DNA from: Pyropia haitanensis
Lineage: Eukaryota > Rhodophyta > Bangiophyceae > Bangiales > Bangiaceae
DNA length: 64,000 bases
Assembly: GCA_008729055.1 (NCBI GenBank)
Contig: SDUX01000004.1
Coordinates: 4,418,559 to 4,482,558 of the forward strand
Direction: 5' to 3'
The position numbers and the translations under genes were made by a program. The notes beneath the pieces are model-generated. The model saw nothing but the letters and a program-made list of their open reading frames with translations, searched no databases and had not been told where the DNA came from. Every line of letters begins with the position of its first letter. Within the stretch, counting starts at the first letter, position 1. This document shows positions 9,920 to 21,554 of the stretch, in pieces.

Positions 9920-11401
9920 GCCGGCGGTGGCGCCGCCCCAAACGCGGTGACGAGCGCGGCCGCCTCGGCGGTCGCCGCCGCCGCCTGCGCGGCGGCCACC
10001 GCGGCGGCGGTGACGCGGCGGCCGGCCGGGTCCCCCCCCCCCCCCCCCCCTTCCCGCGCAGCACGGGCACACCCCCCCCCCCCCCCCCCAGCACCGCCGA
10101 TACCGCCCGGAGCAGGCGCACCCCCCTCCCCACGGCGGCTTCCCCCCCCGGCACCCGAGGACCGCCCCAAACGCGCCCACCACCTGGCGCCATACCCCTC
10201 CCCCCCCCCCCCCCCCCCCCCCCCCCCGCCTCCTCCGCCGCCGCCGCCCCCCCGTCGGCCTCCCCCCCATACAGCACCACCCCTACCAGCGGCGCCACCC
10301 CCACCGCCGCCGCCTCCACCCCCGCCGCGCGTACCAGCCCCGTGACGAGCGCCTCGAGCGCGGCGCCAGACCGCAGCGCCGCGGCCAGCCGCGCGCCCGC
10401 CGCGTCGCCGCCGCCGCCGCCACCCCCACCGCCGCCGCCGCCGCCACCACCACCACCACCACCACCACCACCACCACCACCACCACCGCCGCTGCCGCCG
10501 CCGCCGGTAGTGGCGGTGAGCGCCGCCGCCCAGCGGGAGGCGAGCGCCACGACCGCGTCGTGGCCGGCCGCCGCGGCGGTGGCGACCGCCGCTTCCGCGT
10601 CGGCGGCGGGCGTGGCGGGCAACGCCGCGGCGGCGGCGCCACCACCCCCACCGCCGCCGCCGCCGCCACTCCCCGCGCCGCCGCCGCCGCCACCACCACC
10701 CCCACCACCCCCACCGCCGCCGCCGCCGCCACCCCCGCCGCCGCCGTGGTCACCCGCGGCGCCATTCACGGGCGACGCGCCCCCCCCCCCCCCCACCCCC
10801 CCCCGGGCGGGGCTTCCCCCCCCCCCCCCGCCCCCCCCCCCCCGGCCGCGCCCCCCACGCCCCCCCCGGCCACGCCGACGGATCTCCCGGTACGCCCCCC
10901 CCCCCCCCCCCCCGGCGGCGCCCCCCCCCCCCCCCCCCCCCTCCGGGCGGGCGCCCCCCCCCATACCCGCCGCCGCCCACCCGCGTCGGCGGCGGCAGCA
11001 CCGCCCACGGGGGCACCCCCTGCGGGGGGCGCATCCCCCCCCCCCCCCCCCCCCCCCACGCCCATGCCCACCACCCCCACCCCCCCACCGTGGCCGGCGG
11101 CGGCGGCCCCCCCCGGCGGGTAGTAGCCGCCCGCGGTGGGCGCGCCCCAGACGGGCCCGCCGTAGCCGTCGCCGCCGTACGCGTTGAGGACGGCCGCGTA
11201 GGGCGCGGCGGCGGCCGCGGCGGGGGGTGGTAGTAGGCGCCGGGGGGGGCGCCCGCGGCGGCCCAGCCGCCGCCAAAAGCCGGGGGGGGGGGGGGTACGC
11301 GTACCGGGCGGACGCCGTGGGGGGGGGAGGGGGGGGGGGTGCGCGGGAGGGGGGGCACCGGGGGGGGGGGTCGCCCCGCGCTGCTGCTGGGGGGCCGCCA
11401 T
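8321..11401 (-). CDS. Putative low-complexity Ala/Gly/Tyr/Pro protein, frame broken several times
   Basis: I do not recognise this gene. A minus-strand start at 11401 (MAAPQQQRGATPP) fits the window-wide pattern of a C-rich leader before the ATG. The first 150 residues carry Pro/Tyr/Gly words such as YAYPPPP, GAYY, APYAAVLNAYGG and GGYYPPGG. A long Ala-rich part follows with helical stretches (ALEALVTGLVRAAG, VLADALPRVAARVAAIAALRAAYPPA, AALADAVAALRAAAATAAG). These are separated by poly-Gly encoded by GGC or GGT repeats. The end in one frame is VSVDGMLDF before a stop at 8321. The frame changes at least three times inside C runs (around 10030-10090, 10200-10230 and 10780-11060). The opposite strand reads as Pro/Arg-rich and is less protein-like. 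It could also be an untranslated repeat-rich transcript. Confidence 0.35.
10440..10490. repeat. Trinucleotide tract (CCA/CCG)
   Basis: A run of CCA triplets is embedded in CCG triplets. On the minus strand it would code poly-glycine (GGT codons). A similar GGT run occurs at about 24561-24590 in the BAR-SH3 gene. Confidence 0.85.
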
Positions 11402-11774
11402 CGCCGCCGCGGGGAGCCGCGGGGGAGACGCGGGGGCGCGCGGGGGGGGGGGGGGGGGGGATCCCGCCGCGCACGCAACGGCCGTCGCGTGGGCGGCCGA
11501 CACGGGCGGCGGGGGGGGGGGGAGCGGCGGCCGCTGAGGGCGGTCCGCGTCACACCGCGTGCGCGCGCGGCGGCGGCGGCGGCAGCAAGCGGTGGTGAGC
11601 GTGGGACTCTGTTGCACGCGGGGGGGGGAGAGGCGTGGGGGGGGGGGGAAGGCGGTGGGGGGGGGGAGGGGGGGGGGGGAGGGGGGGGGAAGAGCAGGCA
11701 GCCGCGTTTGCGAGACGCGCCCGCGCAAACCCGCGGCGGCGCGCCGCGGGTGGGCCCGCGGCGGGACGGCGACG

Positions 11775-11819
<45 letters not shown>

Positions 11820-11914
11820 GGTGGGGCGCGGCCAAGGGCCCCCGCGGGCGGCACGGCGGGACACGAAGCGCCGCGAGTGGCGGCGGCGGCGGCGGCGGCG
11901 GCGGTGGTGGTGGC

Positions 11915-11945
<31 letters not shown>

Positions 11946-13652
11946 CGGCGACGCGCAGGGACGGGCGGCACGGGCGGCCGTCGACGGGGGTGGAAGGGGG
12001 GGGGGGGGGGGGGGTGGGCTGCCAGACACCCACAGACGGGCGGGTCTGGGAGGCGTCGCGCCAGCGTTGGCGTCGCGCCGGCCTGGCAGGAGGGGGGGGG
12101 GGGACGCGGCGGGTGTGACCCGCCGCGGCGGCCGAGCGCGCCGCCTCCGCCGCACCCCCCCCCCCCCCCCCCCCCACCGCTCCTCCCGCTGCGGGGGACG
12201 CGGACAACAGCGCGGCCCGCCGGCGGGGTGTGGCGCCGAGGCGGCACCGGGGGTGGTGGTGTTCACCGCGCGTGGCGGGGGGATTGGGGTGGGGGGTGGG
12301 CGTGTGTGCTGTGCGGTCTCTGCTGGTCGGGGGCGGTGCGGCAGCGGGGTTGGCCCGGTGGGGACCGCGAGAGGGGGGAGTGCGCGGTGGCGGGTCCACA
12401 CCGCGCTGCGGTTGGCCGGATTTGCAAGCTGGGGCGACCGCACGCAACAGCGACAGGTTGGGGGGGGGGGGGTGAAGACAGGGGGGGTGTTGGCACACTG
12501 GGCTGGACCGCCGCCTTGCAACGACACTGCCCTCGCGCAGCAGGTAGCGAGGCCAGCCAAGGGGTGCGATGGGTGGCCAACCTCATGTCTTTATGTATCG
12601 GGCCGCCTCGTGGTACAAGGCTGCGGGTGTCAATGCGATGCACAACGCCAGGGCATCATCCCCCCAGGAAGCGGCGCGGGGGGGGGGAGGGGGGGGGTGG
12701 GCGGTGCGAGATGTACAGACGATGGACTGTGGCGGAATCTGGACGTGTGTGGATTCGGCCGCGGCTCGCCCGATAAAATTTTGCTTCCCCATTGGCCAGC
12801 CCTGACGGGGACGGCGGCGCGAGCGGCCGCGTCGGCGACCGCCGCCGCGCGCGCCGCCCGCGCGCTCCCGCGGCTGCCCACCGCCGCCGCGGGCGCGGCG
12901 TCGGCCGTGTGTCCGTGTTGCCCCGCCGACGCACCGTCGGCGGCGGCGTCCGCAGCAGCGCCGTCGGCAACGTCCCTCGCCTGGCACCCCCGCGTCGTGC
13001 GCCTGGTGTCGCGTGCTCCGCCGGGAGCGCTGGGCCGGGTGGGGAGGTTGCCGCTGCCAACGGTGCGCGGCGTCGCGGCGGCCGGTGCGGGGGCCGGGCG
13101 CCCCAGTGGGGCCGCACGGGGGAGAGACCGCTGTCGGACCCGCCGCGGCGCGGCGTCTGTCTCTGCCATGCCCCCCCTCCAACGGGTCGTGCATCCGGCG
13201 GTCGGCCCTCCCTCCCCCCCACCATCCACGAGCGCCATACCAATGGGACAAACCACCACGGGAAGGGAGAAACGCCCGCAAGGAGCGGCGGTCGTCACCG
13301 AGGCGAGGGCCCGGCCAGCGCGGGGTTCCCCCGTGCGGTTGGCTGGCCACCACCGGCCACGGTGGCGGCAACAGCCACCGGCGGCAGCAGCCGTGCCCGT
13401 CTCTTTCCCACCTGCCGCTGCCACTCGCGCCGGTGCTGCCACAACTCCACCGCGCGGCAAGTGGCGGGCGCCGTCTACACCTTCAACCCCCGCCCCCCGC
13501 TGCCGCACCCCCCGCCCTCCCGCCGGCCAGCCCGCCACGCAAACGTGCAGACGACACCGCCCGGGCTCAACCTCACCACCCCTTCCCCGCCCCCCCCCCG
13601 CCCGCCCCCAACCACACTCCCTCCCCCCCGACACCCCCACCGGTGCCGCCAC
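11402..13652. other. G-rich leader side and spacer up to the GLYR gene
   Basis: From 11402 to about 12110 the plus strand is G-rich, the reverse of the C-rich 8330-11100 block, so base skew flips near 11,200. The rest holds GGC repeats (11778-11820, 11880-11945), a C run at 12148-12176 and a G run at 12459-12470. No conserved protein was found. Pro- and Arg-rich frames here are treated as composition artefacts. Confidence 0.4.
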
Positions 13653-14830
13653 TCACGGCCGAAGCGCCTCGACGACCGCACAAAAGTCGTCGCGGCCGAG
13701 CCCCTTGGCCTTGGCCGCCACGTACAGCGCGTTGGTGGCGGCCGCCACCGGCATCGGCACGGTCGCCTCCTCGGCGAGCGCGAGCGTAAAGCGGAGGTCC
13801 TTTTGCGCGTGCTCCAGCGGGAAGTTGGCCGCGTACGCCTTCTCCCCCGCCGCCATCTTGGGGCCCTTGAGCGCAAACATGGGGTTGGCCATCGCCCCCT
13901 GCGCGAGCACGTCGAGGAGGTCCTCAACCGCGGCGGGGCCGTCGGTCGCCTCGGTCAGCGCGACCGCCTCGGCCAGCGCCGACAGGACGGTGATCATGGT
14001 GGTATTGACGACCAGCTTCATGCGGGTCCCCGCGCCGACGGCGCCAAGAAAAAAGGCGCGCTTGCCCATCGCGTCCAGGTCACCGGCAATCTCGTCGTAG
14101 AGGCTGCGGTCGCCCGCGGCGAGGAAGACGAGCGTGCCCGTCTCGGCGGGCACCTTGGAGCCCGACACGGGCGCCTCGAGGAAGCGCCCGCCGCGCGACG
14201 TGACCGCCTCGGCCGTCGCCACGCTCGTCGCCACGTCAAACGTGGAGCAGTCCACCAGCGCCTTGCCCGGCGCCACCGCCGCGAGCGCCCCCGAGCCGGG
14301 CTCCCCGTACACGGCCGCCGCCGCGGCCGGCGTGGACAGCATCGCGTACGTAATGTCCGCGGCGGCAACGACCGCGGCGGGGGTGTCGGCGACGACCACC
14401 TCCCCCGGTGTCACCCCCTCCGCGGCTCGGCCGTCCTTGGCCGCCGCCGCCACCGCCGCGGCGAGCGCCTCGGCCTTGCCGGCCGACCGGTTCCACACGA
14501 CCACCCGCCGGCCGGCGGTGAGCGCCAGGTTGGACGCCATCGGCCCGCCCATGATGCCGAGGCCGAGGAAGCCGACCGTGCCGCCACCGCCGCCGCCGCC
14601 GCCAGCCGCACCGTCGGCGGCGGTCGCGGCCATGCGGACGGCAGTGCAGGCGGCAGCGGCGAGCGGCCGGGGGGGGACGCCCGGCCGGCGGGGGCGGCGG
14701 CCCAGGCGCCAACGCCGCGCGACGGTGCGCCGCCGGTGAGGCGGCTGAGCGCGGCGGCCGTCGCGGCGGGCCGCAGCAGCAGGCCGCGGCAGGCGGGGGG
14801 CGGCAGGAAGGCGGCGGGCGGGGGCGCCAT
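13653..14830 (-). CDS. Glyoxylate/succinic-semialdehyde reductase of the GLYR / beta-hydroxyacid dehydrogenase family
   Basis: The enzyme reduces glyoxylate and succinic semialdehyde with NADPH, detoxifying aldehydes. The core from the ATG at 14633 is 326 residues. It has the Rossmann motif GFLGLGIMGGPMASNL, the substrate loop EAPVSGSKVPAETGTL and the catalytic lysine in GTRMKLVVN. A C-terminal block (FPLEHAQKDLRFTLALAEE, then PMPVAAATNALY) is close to plant GLYR proteins. Upstream, another frame starting at the ATG at 14830 reads MAPPPAAFLPPPACRGLLLRPAATAAALSR (written here only as far as MAPPPAAFLPPPACRGLLLR), rich in Ala/Arg/Ser and lacking acids. It looks like a plastid or mitochondrial presequence, joined to the core by a frame change in the run at about 14671-14677. 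The core start alone would give a cytosolic form. 3-hydroxyisobutyrate dehydrogenase is the nearest alternative. Confidence 0.88.
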
Positions 14831-15867
14831 CGTTGGTGGGCGGCGGCGGACCCGCCGAGCGGTCGAGAGGTCGGGAAAGAGAGGGAGGGGCGGCTGAGGG
14901 GGGTGGGGAGAAAGGGAGAGAGGCGAGGGGGGGGGGGCGGGGGGAGTGAACGGGGATGGATGGAGGCAACCCACAGGATGAGGATGCCCACAGAGTAGCG
15001 CTGGTCGCGGCACGGGTGATGGGCGGCGCAGTAGCGTGGGGCGTCATGCGCGCGGGGGATCCATGGCTAGACTGGCATCGCGTCTCTGCGGGGGATTGCC
15101 CTCGAGCTGAAGGCCCGCCCAATGCGCATCGCACACGTGGCTAAATTCTCGGAAACAGGATCGCCCGTCTTTCATAGAATCTGTCTGCGAGTACAAATTA
15201 CAGCACAATTCTACCCCATATCTGCGTCCACAGGCGCAAACTCCTTTCTCTGTCTTTTTGGTTGGAAAAATTCTCTCAACGCAACCCGTCACTCGGGTCT
15301 TGCCACGCCACGCGCACCCTCTCGACCGCGCAGCCGCCACGCCTGTCGCGCACCGCCCGACCCCTCTCCCGCGGGGGCGGTCGATGCTCGGCAGCCGACA
15401 TCCGCCCTCCCCGCCACCCCCCCACAAACCCGTGGCCCGCCGCCGGCGGCCTTGCCTGCCCGGCGGTGGCAGTAGCGGCCTGCTCCCCCGGCCGCCCGCG
15501 GCTGGCGCCGCCGGCCGCCACCGCCTGGGTGGGGCTCGCGCCGCCGCCGGCGGGCGCGGCAGCGGCGGCAGCGGCGGCAGCGGCGGCAGCGGCGGCGGCG
15601 GCGACGGCGGCGGCGGCGGCGGCGACGGCGGCGACGGCGCCACTTTGGCGGGGACGCCAAGGCCGCAGCTGCGCCGGCGGCGACGACGGTGGCTGTGTCG
15701 GCGCCGCCGCGGCGGGGGCGTGGCGGGCGCAGCGGCGGCCGGCCCTTGTCCCCGCTTCCGCGGGGCTGCATCCCCTTTAAAGCTGTCGTTGCTGCCGCCT
15801 TTTAGTTCCTTCCCCACTTGCCCTCTCCCGTCCCCTGGTGCCCCCCCTTCCTTCGATAGCCGTCGGC
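14831..15867. other. Divergent spacer between the GLYR and MON1-like genes
   Basis: This is a head-to-head spacer. A G run at 14927-14942 is a C run for the GLYR strand. The part at about 15130-15300 is less GC-rich. From 15560 to 15640 there are GGC triplet repeats. A TATA-like CTTTAAAGC lies at 15775-15783, about 90 bp before the MON1-like start. Confidence 0.4.
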
Positions 15868-17952
15868 ATGGCGGCGGTTAGGCTCCCCCGCAGCCCCCCC
15901 TCCTCCCCCCCCTCATCCCCCCTCTCGCTCACCCCCCCCCCCCCGACTGCGCCCCCCCACCCGCCCTCGCCGCCCCCCCCCCCCTCGAAGTCTTCCTGTC
16001 CACCCCCGCCGGCAAGGTGGCGGGCTACCACGCGACCCCCCGCCCCGCGGCTCCCGCCCGCGGCCGCCGCCACGACCACCCCCGCCGCCGTCGGCGCGGC
16101 CGCCACCCGGACGCGGTGCCGCCGCTGGTGGCGGCCGCGACGGGCCTCCACGCCGCGACGGGCGCGGGGCTTGGCGGGCGGGGGGCGCTCGCGAGTATCG
16201 CCACCGCTGACGGGACGGTGCACTTTGGGGTGCGGGGGGGGCTGCTGTATACGGTGGCGTGCCGGGCAGAGGCGGGGGAGGGTGGCGACGGTGACGGCGA
16301 CGGTGACGGCGGGAGCGGCGGCGGTGGTGACGGCGGGCGCGGCGGCCACGGCGGGGTCCCCGTATCGGCAGCCGCCGCCGCGGCCGCGGCGGCGGCATCG
16401 GCAGCGGCCGCGGCGGCGGCCGCCGCGGCCGTCACCGACGCGGCCGCGGCGGTGGTCGGCAGCCTCCTCTCGGCGCGCCTCGCGGCGGTGACGGCGGCCA
16501 ACCCCGGCGTGGACGCCGGCGCCCTCCTCCGCCGGGAGGGCGGCGACGCCCCCGCCGGCGGCTGGGGCGTGCCCCGCCCGCTCGCCGCCGCCATTGACGC
16601 GGCGGCCGCGTCGCCGCTGGCGGGCGCGGGGGGGGGGGGGGCGGGGGGGCCGCCGCGGGGCCGGCGTGCCTGCGGTCGCTGCCGTCGCCCGCCGCGCCGG
16701 CGTGCCGCGCGGGGCTCGCCGCGTCGCTGGGCGCGGCGGTCCGCCGGGGGGGGGGGCGGTGGGTGACGGGGGTGGGCGTGTGGGCGGTGCCACGGCCGGC
16801 GGCGGCCGGCGGTGGCGGCGACTACCGAGGCGGCGGCCGCCGCCGAGGTGACCGAGGCGGCGACCGCGGCGGCGACCGCGGCGGCGGCGGCAGCAGCAGC
16901 GGCGGCGGCGGCGGCAGTGGTAGCGGCGACGCCGCCGCCGCCGTCGACGCCGAGCCGCCCATCCCCACGGTGGTAGCCGCGTGGGGCGTAGACCCCCGCG
17001 ACGGCGGCGTCCTCGGCAGCGTTGCGACCGACGCGGCGCCGCTCGGCGGCGGCGCGTATGGCCACGACCCCCTCCCCCACGTCCCCCCCCCCCGGCACCG
17101 CGCCGCTGGCGGCACTGCCGCCGTCGCGGGCCGCCTCGACGGCTGGTGGGCCCGCCGGTATTTGCCATCGTCGGCGTTTACGCGGGCGGTGGTGGCGCGG
17201 CCGGGGGGGGTGACGCTCGCCAGCGGCGCCCGCCTGCGGGTGGTGGTGGTAACGACCGCCCGCGGGGGGGCCGCCGCCGCCGCCGCGGCGGCGGTGGTGG
17301 CGGCGTGGGTAGCGGCGCTCGCCGGCGGTGCGGGGGGGGGGGAGCTCCCGGCCGCGCTCGCACGGCCGCTGCGGCCCGCCGACGTGGCGGGGGGGGCGCT
17401 TCCGGGGTTGACGGGCTTTGGCTACTGGCGCCGTGACGCGGCGCGGCTGGTCGTTGCGTCGGCGCCTGTGGGCGGTGGGGGTGGCGGCGGGGGTGGCGGC
17501 GGCGCGTGGTGGCACCGCCACGCGCTCCGCGGCTGGGCGCTCCTCCGCGCGGGCGTTGGCACCGGCGTCGTCCTGCGCAACCTCCCCGGGGGGGGGACGG
17601 TTGTTGTCGCTGGGCGTGGCGGCAGCGGCGGCGGCGGCGGCACGCCGTGGGCGCCCGACCCTGGTACGGGCGGCGGCGGTGGACCCGACGAGGTGCTGCT
17701 GCTGGCGTTTGCGCCCGGCTGGGCGGCTCCCCCCGCGTCGACGGGCGCGGCGGGCGCGGCCGCCGCCGTGGCGGCCGCGGCGGTGCGTGCGGCGCCCGAC
17801 GTGGCGGCCGCCGTCGAGCGGGTGTGGGCGTGGGTGGGCCGCGTGGGGGGGGGGCTGCTGGTGGAGGGCGCCCTTGCCCATGTGGGAGGGGGCGGGGGGG
17901 GGGATGGTGGGTGGGCGTCGCGGACACTCTCCGGCTGCTCGTGCACGTGTAA
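15868..17952 (+). CDS. Putative MON1-like protein (Rab7 exchange factor subunit, longin domains), frame broken in C and G runs
   Basis: MON1 with CCZ1 activates Rab7 on endosomes and vacuoles. Frames were joined across homopolymers: ATG at 15868, a change in the C runs at 15895-15985, another in the G run at 16629-16648, and a last one in the G run near 17890-17905. The match rests on order and spacing. VFLSTPAGKVAGYH (from 15990) resembles the first longin strand of MON1. IATADGTVHFGVRGGLLYTVACRA (only partly quoted: TVHFGVRGGLLYTVA) resembles its KFVFLVRGPLYLVAVS strand. PACLRSLPSPAAPACRAGL (16661 on) fits the inter-longin segment. LPGLTGFGYWRRDAARLVVA and AVERVWAWVGRVGGGLLVEG fit the third longin and the C-terminus. 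In the last frame the protein ends VADTLRLLVHV at 17952. Residues are heavily drifted to Ala/Gly. Other longin proteins such as CCZ1 or Fuzzy remain possible. Confidence 0.5.
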
Positions 17953-20067
17953 ACGCGCGCGCGTGGTGGGGCGGCTGCGGGGGGGGGGGGGGGTGTCGCG
18001 CCGTGCCCGTCCCTGCGCTGCCCCTCCCAGTTCCTGCACCCGTCTGTCGACCAAGCCCGCCGGCGTGGCCTGCGGCTGGCTGCCAGCGCGGGCGCCGCCG
18101 CGCCGCCGCCTCTGGACCCACCGCCGCCGGCACGGCGCCCACGGCGCGCGCACACAGGCGGCACGCTGGGGCACGACCTGGGCGGGGCAGACCACCCCGG
18201 GCAGGGCCATCCCCCGGGGGCCCCTCCGCCGCCCCCCGCGAGCCGTTTTACGAGTCGTGTGCTACGAACCGTGGGGGCGTCGTTGCGGCTGAACTGGCGC
18301 AGACGGGGGGGGGGGGTGGGGGGGGGGGGGTGAGGGCGTGGCGCCCGCCACTCGCGCAGGCGGGGGCGGCGGCCGCCGCCGCGAGGGGGCGCGGGAGATC
18401 GTGACCTCGTCGCCCGTGGCCCTGCCGTCCCCCCCGTCGGCGGCGCGGCCCACGCGGGCACTGGCAGCCGTCCCGCGGCGGCGCATCGATGGGTGGCGGT
18501 GGCGCCGTTGGCCGCCCTACGTAGGAGTGGGCGTGTGCTGCCGCCCCAGGGGATGCTGGGGGGGGGGGTGGGGGGGGGGGGGGGGCGCGGGGGAGGCTGT
18601 CACTCTGGCCGGCGGCCTCGCCACGCTTGACGTACGGCCGCGGGTCGCTCCCGCCGCCCCCCCGCGGGTCGGCCGCGCCGCCCCCCCACGGGTCCCCGGG
18701 CGGTGGGGCGTGGGCGCTCGGCGTGCGAAACGCACGCATCGCCGGCCGCGCGCGGTCCGCCGACGAGTTTTCGCGGGCTGCCCTTGCCCGACGGGGGGGG
18801 GGGGCGGGGGCGCCGGAGGGGGCGGGGGGCGGGGCGGCGGCGTGGCGCGCGCACGCTGCGGGGAGCAAATCCCCCGACCGCGCCGCCATTGCCGACACTG
18901 CCTGCACGGTCGCGGCGGGGGCCACCTCTTGTCGCGCACGGCGGATCGGGCCGATACGCGGGGCACGTCAGCGTGGGAGCAGAGGACAAGGGACCGCCGA
19001 GACACGCCCTGCCGCCACCTCGTGCGGGGCCGGCGGTGGCGCGTCCCCCCCCCGATAGTAGATATCCGAGAGAGCAGTAGAGGGGGAGAGAGGCGTGGCG
19101 CTGTTCGGCCGGTGCATGGGGGGGGGGGGCCTCGGCGGTCGTGGCGAGCCGCCGTTTCCCTGTCACTCTGTGCACAGGGAGGTGGCAGAAGAAGCGAGCA
19201 ATAAAGAACAGGAGACACTGGGGAAGGAGGACCGGGACAGGGGAACAGCGAGGCGCGCCCCCTGTCGGCCCACCCGGGGCGGCGACGGCGGCGGTGCGAC
19301 CCGCCCGGCGGGATCCGCGGAGACGGCGATCGGGAGCGAGGCGGCTCGCCCCCCCCCCCCCCGCCCCCTGGGCGTAGGATCGCGGGCCACGCCCGGAGGC
19401 GCCGCCGTCCGCCGCCCTCCCGTGCACCCCCGGCCGGGCTCTGCGGGGCGGGCCGCCGCCCCCACCGCGCAGGGGTGTGCGCGCGCGCGGTCTAGCAGCG
19501 ACGCGGGGAACCCAGCCGCGGGTGGGCTCTTGCGTTGGCTGCCCCAAATGGAGCACGAGCGGAGGGGGGGGGAGGGAGGCGCCGGCGATGGCCCCCCCGA
19601 GCAGCGGTGGGCGCGGCGGCCACGCGGCTAGCGTGCGTGGGTGTTGCATGGGGCGGGCGTGGGGGGAGAGCAATAGCAGAAGGTGGCGGTCGCGGGCGCA
19701 CGTGTCGGCTACAAAAGGGGCACGGTGCTCCCCGCCGCCCCCCTGCCGGTGTGCGACCACAGCCTGTCGCGGCGAGTGGCGCGACGGTGGCTGGCGGTGG
19801 GAGCGCTGGCCGCGCGGGGGGTGGTACGCGAGTCGGCTTGCCGCCCGCTCCCACTTGCCTCGGCGGCTGCGAGCCGCGGGCGTGGTTCTACCCCCCGCTA
19901 GCACGGGCAGCAGGGACGGCAGAGGGGTCTGCTCCCTCAGCTGTGGGCGTCGGAAACCCGCGTCACCGTGCTTCACGGCGTGCCCTCGCCAGACCGCAAT
20001 CTGTTTCTCTTCCACCCCCCCCCCCTGTCCCTTGTCCTCCCCCCCACGCACACGGGAGAGGGAGACT
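17953..20067. other. Spacer upstream of homeodomain gene 1
   Basis: G runs lie at 17985-17995, 18303-18329 and 18560-18588. A run of C-rich leader sequence ends at 20067. A TATA-like word (CTACAAAAGGG) occurs at about 19709-19719. No conserved protein was recognised on either strand. Long frames (for example 18600-20084 minus) are Pro/Arg-rich and lie antisense to the leader. Confidence 0.35.
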
Positions 20068-21554
20068 ATGGCGACCATTTTCACCCGGGACGACGCCTTG
20101 ACCGCCCTGCCTGCACACGATGTGGACCCCTTTCACGAGCTGCTGCTGCTGCCAAGCGGCGGCGGCGGCGGCGGTGGCGGCCGCCCCCTATCTGTAGACG
20201 CGGCCGAGGCGGCCGGTGGCACCTTTGACGTGCTCAGCGTACTCAACGACCCCGACCGCTTTGGGCCGTGGCTTGCGTCCCCGCCGCACGGGGGATTCAA
20301 CGAGGACGCCGACGGCAGCGACAGCAGCGGCAACGGCGGCGGGTGTGAGGACCGCGGCGGGGGCTGTGAATGGCGGGGCAGCGGCGGCAACAACAGCGGC
20401 GGCGACGGCGTGCCGCTCCCGGCGGCGGCGCGGAGCCCGTCGCCGGCGCCGGCCGCCGTCGCTGGCGAGCTGCCGGCGCCCGCCGCCGACCTGTTTCGAG
20501 ACGCTTCACTCTCGGGGTGCCCCGTTGACTTGATCGGCGCCCCGCTGCCATCTCTGAGGGGCGCCTCGCCGTCGCCCGCCGACTGGTGTGATGACCTTGC
20601 CGTGGACAGCGACGGCATCCTCTTTGGGGATAACGGCGGGGAAAGCGTCTACGTGGGCGGTTGTCCCCCACTGGCAGGCGGCCTCTGGGCTGTGGGCGTC
20701 CACGGCTGGGGCTCGTCTCCTCTGCCGTCACCCGAGGGGGCGCCGCCTGCGCCCGCCGACATGGGCGACCTGGCCCCTGCCCACGTGGGCGGTGGTGGTG
20801 CCAAAGGCGTCGGCGTTGCCACGGACCATCCGCCGGGTGGTCCCGCCGCAGAGCCAGTCGCCAACGAGGGGGCGTCGTCGGTGGCCATGGCGGCGGCGGC
20901 CGTGGCGGCGGAGACGACGATGGTGGAGACGGCCATCGCGGCGGCCAAGGCGGCCCTGGTTGGTCCGCCCCGGCTGGCGGCGGCGGCCACCGTCGAGGTC
21001 CCCCCCGCGAGGAGCGGCCGAGGGGACGCCGCCCGTCGCAGCGGCGCCATTGGCGGGCCCGCCGCCACCGCCACCATCCCGGCTGCCACCGTCACGGGCG
21101 TGCCCGCACCGGCGGTCGACAACGCCGCCGCGGCGTCCGGGACCCCCCCCCAGGCGCCGCGCACCCCCCCCCCCAGCGCCCCCCCCGGCGTCCCAAACGG
21201 ACCGCCAAGACCACCCCCGCCGACGCGCGCAAGAAGCGCCGCGACGAGCGCGCGTCGTGGCTGCTGCGTGCCTACCTCGTCGCCTCCCGCCCCGGCTCGG
21301 CGGCGCTGGCGCTCCGCCCGAGCGCGGCGGACAAGCGGGCGCTCGCCGCGCGGCTGCGCGTGCCGCCCACCGTTGTGGCCACGTGGTTTTCCAACCGCCG
21401 CAAGCCGCCGCGGCTGCCCAAGCTCCGTGACTACCTGCGCGAGCGGGGGGTGGTGCTCGAGGTCAAGCGCGGCACGCGGGGGAGGCCGCGCAAGGTTTCC
21501 CGCCCCGATCGCCAAACGGGTGCCCCGGTGGGGGGGGGGGCGGGGGGGGCGTGA
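20068..21554 (+). CDS. Homeodomain transcription factor 1 (frame change in C runs)
   Basis: A nuclear DNA-binding protein. It starts MATIFTRDDALTALPAHDVD at 20068 and has a long acidic, Gly/Ser/Pro-rich N-terminal part that could act as an activation domain (for example WCDDLAVDSDGILFGDNGG). The frame changes in the C runs at about 21146-21190. The second frame gives a C-terminal homeodomain: basic start RPKRTAKTTPADARKKRRDE, then helix 1 around SWLLRAYLVASRPG, helix 2 around DKRALAARLRV, and recognition helix PPTVVATWFSNRRKPPR with the invariant W, F, N and R. A basic RGRPRK tail follows. The DNA-contact residues are intact. The subclass cannot be decided by eye. The start fits a C-rich leader. 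Confidence 0.85.

Noticed and set aside
8497..11187. Long plus-strand frame rich in proline across the C-rich block
   Set aside because: It reads as poly-Pro/Arg because of CCG/CCC repeats and shows no domain. The minus-strand reading has Tyr/Gly and Ala helices and fits the C-leader rule better.
18248..18925. Minus-strand frame with Ala/Pro/Arg-rich protein
   Set aside because: There is no family resemblance and the frame overlaps G runs. It is probably a composition artefact.
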